Assembly (NCBI RefSeq): GCF_021404405.1
Contig: NZ_JABFTV010000003.1
Coordinates: 248,001-312,000 of the forward strand
Source: Billgrantia aerodenitrificans
GTDB lineage: Bacteria; Pseudomonadota; Gammaproteobacteria; Pseudomonadales; Halomonadaceae
Length of the DNA: 64,000 bases
Direction: 5' to 3'
Part shown: positions 55,410-64,000 of the stretch, in pieces
Position numbering within the stretch: position 1 is the first letter of the stretch
Layout: each line of letters opens with the position of its first letter
The notes under the pieces: generated by a model
The model's database searches: none
The model's input: the letters and a program-made list of their open reading frames with translations, nothing else
Told to the model about the DNA's origin: nothing
Translations under genes and position numbers: made by a program

Positions 55410-57475
55410 TGGCTGCCAATACCTTTCTGATCGAGCTGGGCGTCGAGGAATTGCCGCCGAGCGCCATCGACACGCTCTCCGACGCCCTGGCCGACGGCAT
55501 TCGCCGCGGCCTGAGCGAGGCCGAGATCGCCTTCGGCGACATTCGCGCCTATGCCACGCCGCGCCGCCTGGCGGTGCAGGTGATGGAGCTGGCCGACAAG
55601 CAGCCCGACCGCGAAGTCGAGCGCCGCGGCCCGGCCTTGGCCGCGGCCTACAAGGACGGCCAGCCGACCAAGGCTGCCGATGGCTTCGCCCGCTCCTGCG
55701 GCGTCGAGGTGGTCGACCTGATCCACCTGGAAACCGACAAGGGCACCTGGCTCGGCTACCGCGAACAGCAGCAGGGCGAAGCCACCACACGGCTGCTGCC
55801 GGCCATCGTCGACAAGGCCATTGCCGCCCTGCCGGTACCCAAGAACATGCGCTGGGGCGCCTCGCGGATTGAGTTTTCTCGCCCGGTGCACTGGCTGGTG
55901 ATGCTCTACGGCAGCGAGGTGGTGGCAGCCCAGGCGCTGGGCCTGACCTCGGGCCGCACTACCCGCGGCCACCGCTTCCATGCCCCCGAGACCATCGAGC
56001 TGGCCCATGCGAACGACTACCTGGCCACCCTCGAGCAGGCCTGGGTACTGGCCGATCGCGACCGTCGTCGCGAGCGTATCCGCGAGCAGGTACTGGCCGA
56101 GGCCGAGGTCCAGGACGCCCAGGCGGTGATCGACGAGGCACTGCTCATCGAAGTGAGCGGTCTGGTGGAATGGCCGGTGGCACTGGCCGGCAGCTTCGAC
56201 GAACGCTTCCTCGAGGTTCCCGCGGAGTGCCTGATCTCGTCGATGAAGGCCAACCAGAAATACTTCCACCTGCTCGACGACCAGGGCCGGCTCAAGCCGC
56301 AGTTCATCACCATCTCGAATATCGACAGCCAGGATCCGCAGCAGGTGATCGAAGGCAACGAGAAGGTCATTCGGCCGCGTCTGGCCGATGCCGCCTTCTT
56401 CTACGACACCGACCGCAAGCAGCCGCTGGCGGCACGCATCCCCGGCCTGGCCAACGTGGTGTTCCAGCAGCAGCTTGGCACCCTGGCCGACAAGGCGCAC
56501 CGCAGCGCCGCCGTGGCCGCCTTCATCGCCGGCCGCATCAACGGCGACGTGGCCCAGGCACGCCGTGCCGCCGAGCTGGCCAAGTGCGATCTGGTCACCG
56601 AGATGGTGCTCGAGTTCCCCGAGCTTCAGGGCATCATGGGGCGCTACTACGCGACCCACGACGGCGAACCGGCCGAAGTGGCCCAGGCCCTCGAAGAGCA
56701 GTACCTGCCGCGCTTCGCCGGCGACGAGATCCCCGCTTGCCGTACCGGCCAGGCCCTGGCGCTGGCCGACCGCCTCGACACCCTGACTGGCATCTTCGGC
56801 ATCGGTCAGCGCCCCAGCGGCACCAAGGACCCCTTCGCCCTGCGTCGCGCCGCCATCGGCGTGCTCAACATCATGATCAAGGGCGAACTGGATCTCGACC
56901 TGCGCGAGCTGCTGGAGCTGGCCGCTGCGCAGCACCAGGAGCTGCCCTACGCCGAGACGCTGGTCGACGAGGTGCTGGGCTACATGCTCGACCGCTTCCG
57001 CGCCTGGGGTCAGGACGAGGGCATTCCTGCCGAGGTCTACCTGGCCGTTCGTGCGCGCCCGGTGACCAAGCCGCTGGATTTTGCCCGCCGCATGCGCGCG
57101 GTGCACGTCTTCACCCAGCGTGATGAAGCCGCTGCTCTGGCCGCCGCCAACAAGCGGGTTTCCAACATCCTGGCCAAGCAGGCCGGCGAGCTGGGCGGAC
57201 AGGTCGACGCGGCACTGTTGCAGGAAGCGGCCGAGCGCACGTTGCACGAAGCCGTTTCGACCAGCCGCGAGCGCGTCCTGCCGCTGTTCGCCGAAGGCCG
57301 CTATCGCGAGGCGCTGGACGTTCTTGCCGGCCTGCGCACCCCGGTGGATGCCTTTTTCGATGACGTCATGGTCATGGCCGATGACGACGCCGTGCGACGC
57401 AACCGCCTGGCGCTGCTGGCCGGTCTGCAGGCCCTGTTCCTCGAAGTGGCCGACATCGCTCTGCTGCAACAGTAA
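55409..57475 (+). CDS. glyS: Glycine--tRNA ligase, beta subunit
   Basis: tRNA-binding partner of glyQ, 688 residues (E. coli 689). Seen: NTFLIELGVEELPPSAIDTL, RGPALAAAYKDGQPTKAADG, FSRPVHWLVMLYGSEVV, RGHRFHAPETIEL, VPAECLISSMKANQKYFHL and DRLDTLTGIFGIGQRPSGTK. The C-terminal 100 residues contain the anticodon-binding DALR-like region ending near DDVMVMADDDAVRRNRLALL. AGGGAGA precedes the ATG at 55409, which shares a base with the glyQ stop. A terminator follows 13 bp after the stop. Confidence 0.96.
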
Positions 57476-57487
57476 GCGGTCATGCCG

Positions 57488-57524
57488 AAAGCCGGCCGGG
57501 AGCAAGTAGCCCGGCCGGCTTTTT
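57488..57524 (+). terminator. Rho-independent terminator of glyQS
   Basis: AAAGCCGGCCGGG (57488-57500), a 9-nt loop, CCCGGCCGGCTTT (57510-57522) and a T-run through 57524. The stem is a perfect 13 bp. Confidence 0.92.
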
Positions 57525-57581
57525 CATGCCTGCTCTTTCATTGCCTGCCCTGCTGTTTGATACGGACTGTCGCTACGCCTG

Positions 57582-57597
57582 TGTTTCACGTGAAACA
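57582..57597. promoter_or_regulatory. parS: parS site 1
   Basis: TGTTTCACGTGAAACA, a perfect match to the ParB-binding consensus, in the glyS-gmhB gap. Its centre is 47 bp from that of site 2. Confidence 0.95.
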
Positions 57598-57628
57598 TCC
57601 CAGCCACAAGCACAGGCTTGGCATGTGG

Positions 57629-57644
57629 TGTTTCACGTGAAACA
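57629..57644. promoter_or_regulatory. parS: parS site 2
   Basis: A second perfect TGTTTCACGTGAAACA, 33 bp upstream of the gmhB ATG. A longer gmhB frame would translate through it (VSRET), which argues against that longer start. Confidence 0.95.
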
Positions 57645-57677
57645 CTGCCCCTTCTCTTCTTCTGCTTATGGTGCAAG

Positions 57678-58232
57678 ATGCCCAGCGCACCCCGACTCGT
57701 GATCCTCGACCGCGACGGCGTCATCAACCGCGATTCCGACGCCTACATCAAATCTCTCGAAGAGTGGATTCCCTACCCCACTTCCATCGAGGCAATAGCC
57801 CGGCTGAGCCGAGCCGGTTGGTTGGTGGCCATCGCCACCAACCAGTCCGGCATCGCACGCGGCTACTATGACGAGGCCACCCTGGCCACGATGCACGCCG
57901 AGCTCGAACGGTTGGTGGCCGTCGCCGGAGGCGAGATCGCTCATATCGCCTACTGCCCCCACGGCCCGGACGACGGCTGTACCTGTCGCAAGCCCCTGCC
58001 CGGCCTGCTCGAGGAGATACGCACCGCGCTGGGGCTGGATAGTCTAGAGGGCAGTTGGATAGTGGGCGACAGCCTGCGCGACCTGCAGGCAGGAGATGCA
58101 ATGGGCTGTCGTTCCGTGCTCGTACGCACCGGCAAGGGCAGCCGCACCGAGGCGAAAGGCATGGGGTTGGAAAACGCGCAGATTTTCAATGATCTGGCCG
58201 CGTTTACTGACTGGCTGCTGAGCCAAGCCTAG
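57678..58232 (+). CDS. gmhB: D-glycero-beta-D-manno-heptose-1,7-bisphosphate 7-phosphatase
   Basis: HAD-family phosphatase of the ADP-heptose route, acting between the two HldE steps. It has 184 residues from the ATG at 57678. Catalytic Asp11 and Asp13 are in VILDRDGVINRDSDAYI; VAIATNQSGIARGYY is HAD motif II; the Zn loop AYCPHGPDDGCTCRKPLPG is characteristic of GmhB; and SWIVGDSLRDLQAGDAMG holds motif IV. It completes, with hldE and hldD, the heptose pathway apart from gmhA. The glyQS-gmhB-gyrB order is shared with Pseudomonas, where an acyltransferase gene usually follows gmhB and is missing here. Confidence 0.94.
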   Translation: MPSAPRLVILDRDGVINRDSDAYIKSLEEWIPYPTSIEAIARLSRAGWLVAIATNQSGIARGYYDEATLATMHAELERLVAVAGGEIAHIAYCPHGPDDGCTCRKPLPGLLEEIRTALGLDSLEGSWIVGDSLRDLQAGDAMGCRSVLVRTGKGSRTEAKGMGLENAQIFNDLAAFTDWLLSQA

Positions 58233-58293
58233 ACGATTTTCGTACAAGTCCTAAAACGGAGCACTCAACAAGTACCCGAACGTAGCTCGCATG

Positions 58294-58324
58294 AAAAAGC
58301 CGACCTTCGAAGGGTCGGCTTTTT
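58294..58324. terminator. Bidirectional terminator between gmhB and gyrB
   Basis: AAAAAGCCGACC at 58294-58305 pairs with GGTCGGCTTTTT at 58313-58324 around a TTCGAAG loop. A-run and T-run on the two sides serve both converging genes. Confidence 0.92.
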
Positions 58325-58373
58325 CTGCTCTTGTCACGCACTGTCTGTCACTCACTGCAGGCAGCGGGGGCGA

Positions 58374-58389
58374 TGTTTCACGTGAAACA
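58374..58389. promoter_or_regulatory. parS: parS site 3
   Basis: Perfect TGTTTCACGTGAAACA, 14 bp beyond the gyrB stop and outside any gene. Confidence 0.95.
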
Positions 58390-58403
58390 TCGCCGTGTGC
58401 ACA

Positions 58404-60827
<2,424 letters not shown>

Positions 60828-61952
60828 CTACTCCATGATGAAGTCTATCTGTGCCTCAGACCCTAGCTGCCCTGCTCCGGAATCCGCTTGTTTCACGTGA
60901 AACATCGCGATGGGCGTCTGGGGCTCCCATGGCCCCGCCAGGGCGTCGTGTTCGACACTCGTGATGAATGCCTGGCAGCGCATCGATTCGAGCAGGCGAC
61001 AAAAGACGCGCCTATGCTCGGCATCGAGTTCTGCAGGCAAGTCGTCGATCAGGTAAAGACAGTTTCGTCCTGTCGACAGCTCAAGCAGCCTTCCTTGCGC
61101 CAGCTTGAGCGCACTCACTACCAGTTTCTGCTGTCCGCGGGACAGCACCTCCACTGCAGGCCGTCGCCCCAGCCGGATTCTGAGATCGGCACGCTGGGGT
61201 CCATGCTGAGTGAAGCCCATATGAAAATCCTGCTCGCGGCCCTGCTCGAGCACTTCATGCAGGTCGCGCTGCTTGTCCCAGCCGCGGGAGTAGCGCAGGC
61301 GCAAATCGGGCAGCTCGATCAGGCGGCCGAGGGTTTCCTCGAATACCGGCACGAAGCTTGCCATCCATTCACGGCGCAGCGCATCGACGCGCTCTCCCCA
61401 GTGGGCCAGCTCCTGTTCCCAGGCAGCCAGACTGCTGACGTCCATTCTATCACGCCTGAGGAGCGCATTCCGATGCTTCAGCGCACGCTTGGCGCGGCGC
61501 CAGGCGTCATAGAAGTCGTGTTTCACGTGAAACACACCCCAGTCGAGAAACTCTCTTCGTCCGGCCGGGGCGCCCTCGAGCAGGCGGAAGGCATCGGGGT
61601 TGACCAGCTGAAGAGGAAGGGCCTCGATCAGCTGCGCCAGCCGTGGCACCCGCTCCCCCGCCATGCGCATTTCGAGCTCGCCGCCTTCACGCTCACGCCG
61701 CACGCCGATGGGCACGGGAGGCGTACCTGCCAGCCGGGCAAACAGCGTCATTCCCGCTGCGTCATGGGCAATCGCATGCTTCAGCTGCCGTGTGCGGAAA
61801 GAGCGGCCCATACCCAGGATGTGCAGCCCCTCGAGCACGCTGGTCTTGCCGCTACCGTTGCGCCCTACGATCAGATTGATACCGGGGCTCGGCGTGACAT
61901 CGAGCGGGGCCAGATTTCGCAAGCCGGTGAAGGCCAGGCGTTCAATCAGCAT
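60828..61952 (-). CDS. recF: DNA replication and repair protein RecF
   Basis: SMC-like ATPase that, with RecOR, loads RecA at gaps. It has 374 residues. Walker A is GRNGSGKTSVLEGLHILGMG; the signature is VLSRGQQKLVVSALKLAQ; and Walker B is CLYLIDDLPAELDAEHR. Two parS sites lie inside the gene and are translated as FHVKH and FHVKQ (around residues 142-147 and near the end). The C-terminal 20 residues after the second site are longer than usual. It is the third gene of dnaA-dnaN-recF-gyrB. Confidence 0.96.
   Translation of the reverse strand: MLIERLAFTGLRNLAPLDVTPSPGINLIVGRNGSGKTSVLEGLHILGMGRSFRTRQLKHAIAHDAAGMTLFARLAGTPPVPIGVRREREGGELEMRMAGERVPRLAQLIEALPLQLVNPDAFRLLEGAPAGRREFLDWGVFHVKHDFYDAWRRAKRALKHRNALLRRDRMDVSSLAAWEQELAHWGERVDALRREWMASFVPVFEETLGRLIELPDLRLRYSRGWDKQRDLHEVLEQGREQDFHMGFTQHGPQRADLRIRLGRRPAVEVLSRGQQKLVVSALKLAQGRLLELSTGRNCLYLIDDLPAELDAEHRRVFCRLLESMRCQAFITSVEHDALAGPWEPQTPIAMFHVKQADSGAGQLGSEAQIDFIME
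60889..60904. promoter_or_regulatory. parS: parS site 4, inside recF
   Basis: Perfect TGTTTCACGTGAAACA in the 3' part of recF, read as MFHVKQ in the C-terminal tail. Confidence 0.95.
61519..61534. promoter_or_regulatory. parS: parS site 5, inside recF
   Basis: Perfect TGTTTCACGTGAAACA in the middle of recF, read as VFHVKH in the WGVFHVKHDF segment. Remembered RecF proteins of related bacteria have VFHVEH at this place, so the protein sequence tolerates the site. Confidence 0.93.
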
Positions 61953-61978
61953 GCGGCGTAGCGCAGTACGTGGCGACG

Positions 61979-62010
61979 GTACCCAGCCGACATTCGCTGC
62001 GGCTGGGTAC
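61979..62010 (-). other. Hairpin in the dnaN-recF gap
   Basis: GTACCCAGCCG (61979-61989) and CGGCTGGGTAC (62000-62010) form a perfect 11-bp stem with a 10-nt loop in the 147-bp gap between dnaN and recF. No T-run follows on the minus strand, so attenuation, mRNA processing or a protein site are all possible. I see no other feature in this gap. Confidence 0.55.
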
Positions 62011-62099
62011 CCAGAGAGGAAAGAGCGGCGTTCGCGAGCCCGGAGATGCCCTGCACGCGTAGCGGTGCGAGAATCGGCGCGAACACGAGGTCATCGCTC

Positions 62100-63203
62100 C
62101 TACAGGCGCATGGGCATGACGACATACATGGCATCGCCGCCACCGGGCTCTTCCATCAAGGCGCTGCTATTGGAATCGGCGAGCGTCATCTGCACGCGAT
62201 CTTCTCCAATAACATTAAGCACATCAATGAGATACCCAACATTGAAGCCGATTTCGAGCGAGTCGCCGCCATACTCGACCGCCACGTTTTCCTCGGCTTC
62301 TTCCTGCTCGGGGTTGTTGGCCATGACCTGCAGATTGCCCTCCTGCAGATGCAGACGCACGCCGCGATACTTCTCATTGGAGAGAATGGAGGTGCGCGAG
62401 AGTACCTGGCGCAGCTCGGCGCGCTCGGCAATGAAGACCTTGTCGCCGCCGCGCGGCACCACACGCTCGTAGTCGGGGAACTTGCCGTCGACCAGCTTCG
62501 AGGTGAAAGTGAAGTCGCCGGTATGAGCACGTACGTGGCTCGCGCTGAGAGTCAGCGTCACCGGCTCGTCGCTGTCGTCGAGCAGCCGGACCAGTTCCAG
62601 CACGCCTTTGCGCGGCACGATCAGCTTGCGCGCCGGCTCGACCTGGATCTCAGCCGAACGCGAGCAGACCGCCAGCCGGTGGCCGTCGGTTGCCACGGTA
62701 CGCACCAGGCCTGCACGCAGCTCCAGCAGCATGCCGTTGAGGTAGTAGCGCACGTCCTGCTGGGCCATGGCAAAGGAGGTGGCATCGATCAGGTGCTTGA
62801 GCGTGCCGCGCGGCAGGCTCAGCTCGACATCGCCGGCGCTGTCCTCGATGTTGGGGAATTCCGCCACCGGTAGCGTCGACAAGGTGAAGCGGGAACGGCC
62901 GCTGCGCAGCACGGCGCGGCCGTCCTCCAGGCTGAACTGCAGCTCGGCCTGATCGGGCAGCGACTTGCAGATGTCCATCAGCTTGCGGGCAGGTACGGTG
63001 ATGGCTCCGGGCACTTCGACCTGAGAGGCGGCCGTGCGACCGATGAGTTCGACCTCGAGGTCGGTACCGGTGAGCGCCACCTGCTCCTGGTCGACCTGGA
63101 TCAGCACGTTGGATAGCACCGGCAGGGTCTGGCGGCGCTCCACCACGCCAGCCACCAACGCCAGCGGCCGCAGCAGCGCTTCACGGGTAATGGAAAATCT
63201 CAT
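62100..63203 (-). CDS. dnaN: DNA polymerase III beta subunit (sliding clamp)
   Basis: Dimeric ring clamp that tethers polymerases. It has 367 residues (E. coli 366) in three repeated domains of about 120. Seen: RFSITREALLRPLALVAGVV at the start, PVLSNVLIQVDQEQVALTGT, LPVAEFPNIE, LRAGLVRTVATDGHRLAVCS in domain 2 and GFNVGYLIDVLNVIGEDRVQ with the final VVMPMRL, the hydrophobic end that forms the partner-binding pocket. It follows dnaA on the same strand after 69 bp. Confidence 0.97.
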   Translation of the reverse strand: MRFSITREALLRPLALVAGVVERRQTLPVLSNVLIQVDQEQVALTGTDLEVELIGRTAASQVEVPGAITVPARKLMDICKSLPDQAELQFSLEDGRAVLRSGRSRFTLSTLPVAEFPNIEDSAGDVELSLPRGTLKHLIDATSFAMAQQDVRYYLNGMLLELRAGLVRTVATDGHRLAVCSRSAEIQVEPARKLIVPRKGVLELVRLLDDSDEPVTLTLSASHVRAHTGDFTFTSKLVDGKFPDYERVVPRGGDKVFIAERAELRQVLSRTSILSNEKYRGVRLHLQEGNLQVMANNPEQEEAEENVAVEYGGDSLEIGFNVGYLIDVLNVIGEDRVQMTLADSNSSALMEEPGGGDAMYVVMPMRL

Positions 63204-63272
63204 GTCGGCTCCACGTCTAGTCCTGTAGATGGGTGTCGGGCATTGATGTCAGACGTCCTGGCGAACCTGCAC

Positions 63273-64000
63273 TCAGCTGGTCAAGAGCCGCAGCAGGTTC
63301 TTGTAGTCCTCGCGGATATCCGCGCTCTCCTCCTGCAGTGCCTGCACCTTGCGGCAGGCATGCAATACCGTCGTGTGATCGCGTCCGCCGAAGGCGTCGC
63401 CGATTTCCGGAAGGCTGTGATTGGTCAACTCCTTGGCCAGTGCCATGGCGACCTGACGCGGCCTGGCCACGGATCTCGAACGGCGCTTGGAGAGCAGGTC
63501 GGCGAGCTTGATCTTGTAGTACTCGGCCACGGTGCGCTGAATGTTGTCGACGCCGACCTGCTTGTCCTGCAGCGCCAGCAGATCCTTCAGCGACTCGCGA
63601 ATGAAATCCTGGGTGATAGGCTTGCCCATGAAGTGGGAGTCGGCAATGACTTTTTTCAGCGCCCCCTCCAGCTCCCGCACGTTGGAACGAATCTTCTGGG
63701 CAATGAAGAAAGCGGCGTCGTGAGGCAAGTCCACCTTGGCCTGATCCGCTTTCTTCATCAGGATGGCGACCCGGGTTTCCAGCTCCGGTGGCTCGATGGC
63801 CACGGTAAGGCCCCAGCCGAAACGTGACTTGAGACGCTCCTCGACGCCGCTGATCTCCTTGGGATAGCGGTCCGAGGTCAGGATCATCTGCTGACCGCCC
63901 TCAAGCAAGGCATTGAAAGTATGGAAGAATTCTTCCTGAGAGCGCTCCTTGCCGGCGAAGAACTGGATATCGTCGATCAGCAGCGCATCGACGCTTCTAT
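63273..64000 (-). CDS. dnaA: Chromosomal replication initiator DnaA (N-terminus cut by window edge)
   Basis: C-terminal 241 residues of the initiator; the N-terminal part and first AAA+ motifs lie beyond 64000. Seen, in order: [20 protein letters not shown] (Walker B), [20 protein letters not shown] with sensor I and the arginine finger, [20 protein letters not shown] (sensor II Arg region), and the DNA-binding domain IV with [38 protein letters not shown]. No stop or frameshift is seen. It is the first gene of the dnaA-dnaN-recF-gyrB unit, so oriC should lie shortly to the right. Confidence 0.96.
   Translation of the reverse strand, partial: RSVDALLIDDIQFFAGKERSQEEFFHTFNALLEGGQQMILTSDRYPKEISGVEERLKSRFGWGLTVAIEPPELETRVAILMKKADQAKVDLPHDAAFFIAQKIRSNVRELEGALKKVIADSHFMGKPITQDFIRESLKDLLALQDKQVGVDNIQRTVAEYYKIKLADLLSKRRSRSVARPRQVAMALAKELTNHSLPEIGDAFGGRDHTTVLHACRKVQALQEESADIREDYKNLLRLLTS

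Noticed and set aside
57618..57677. Upstream extension of gmhB
   Set aside because: It would translate parS site 2 and adds unconserved residues; the ATG at 57678 begins directly before the HAD motif.
63204..63272. Possible origin elements in the dnaA-dnaN gap
   Set aside because: No TTATCCACA-like boxes and no AT-rich stretch seen in the 69 bp; the origin is more likely right of the window.

Overview
The window is a continuous stretch of a high-GC gammaproteobacterial chromosome. The best guess is a Halomonas-like member of the Halomonadaceae. This is inferred from gene order and protein character; no database search was possible. The right end is the replication-origin region: partial dnaA, then dnaN, recF and gyrB, all on the minus strand, with five perfect 16-bp parS sites between 57.58 and 61.53 kb. 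Other conserved blocks are zapA-6S RNA-ygfA, ygfB-pepP-ubiH-ubiI, yibN-secB-rsmE with gpmI-envC-S41 protease, gshB-tonB-yqgE-ruvX, and glyQ-glyS-gmhB. No rRNA, tRNA, CRISPR array or insertion sequence was seen, and no gene-free stretch exceeds 300 bases.

Region by region. 0-4.2 kb: a TRAP solute-binding gene (cut by the window edge) and a self-sufficient P450-reductase fusion, with a divergent IclR regulator. 4.3-6.1 kb: pyrB and an unrecognised membrane protein. 6.3-14.5 kb: a LivGF/LivJHM-type ABC importer around a reversed AraC regulator, followed by a TIM-barrel 'PEP hydrolase-like' gene, an SRPBCC gene and a Tm-1-like (UPF0261) gene. The pathway is unknown, and this is the best candidate for an undescribed system. 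14.5-19.0 kb: ruvX, yqgE, tonB, gshB, a VOC enzyme with a palindrome over its promoter, and an S1-type RNA-binding protein. 19.1-26.8 kb: a D-glucarate/galactarate catabolic island (KdgD, TctCBA transporter, GudD, FadR-type regulator, semialdehyde dehydrogenase) whose transporter part is visibly poorer in GC. 27-33.2 kb: rsmE, secB, rhodanese, gpmI, envC, S41 protease. 33.3-39.2 kb: ubiI, ubiH, pepP, ygfB, zapA, 6S RNA, ygfA. 39.2-41.9 kb: a 31-residue membrane peptide gene missed by length filters, ilvA, rpiA. 41.9-54.3 kb: LPS inner-core genes (waaA, hldE, opsX, kdkA, several glycosyltransferases, an OpgB/LtaS-like transferase, waaF, hldD). 54.4-58.2 kb: glyQS and gmhB. 58.4-64 kb: gyrB, recF, dnaN, dnaA.

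How the genes work together. The LPS block holds most of the ADP-heptose route (hldE, gmhB, hldD) plus Kdo transferase, Kdo kinase and an OpsX-type heptosyltransferase I, which fits a Haemophilus-like inner core with one phosphorylated Kdo. The glucarate block can take a sugar diacid to 2-oxoglutarate in three steps. The parS sites next to dnaA mark the chromosome-segregation centre.
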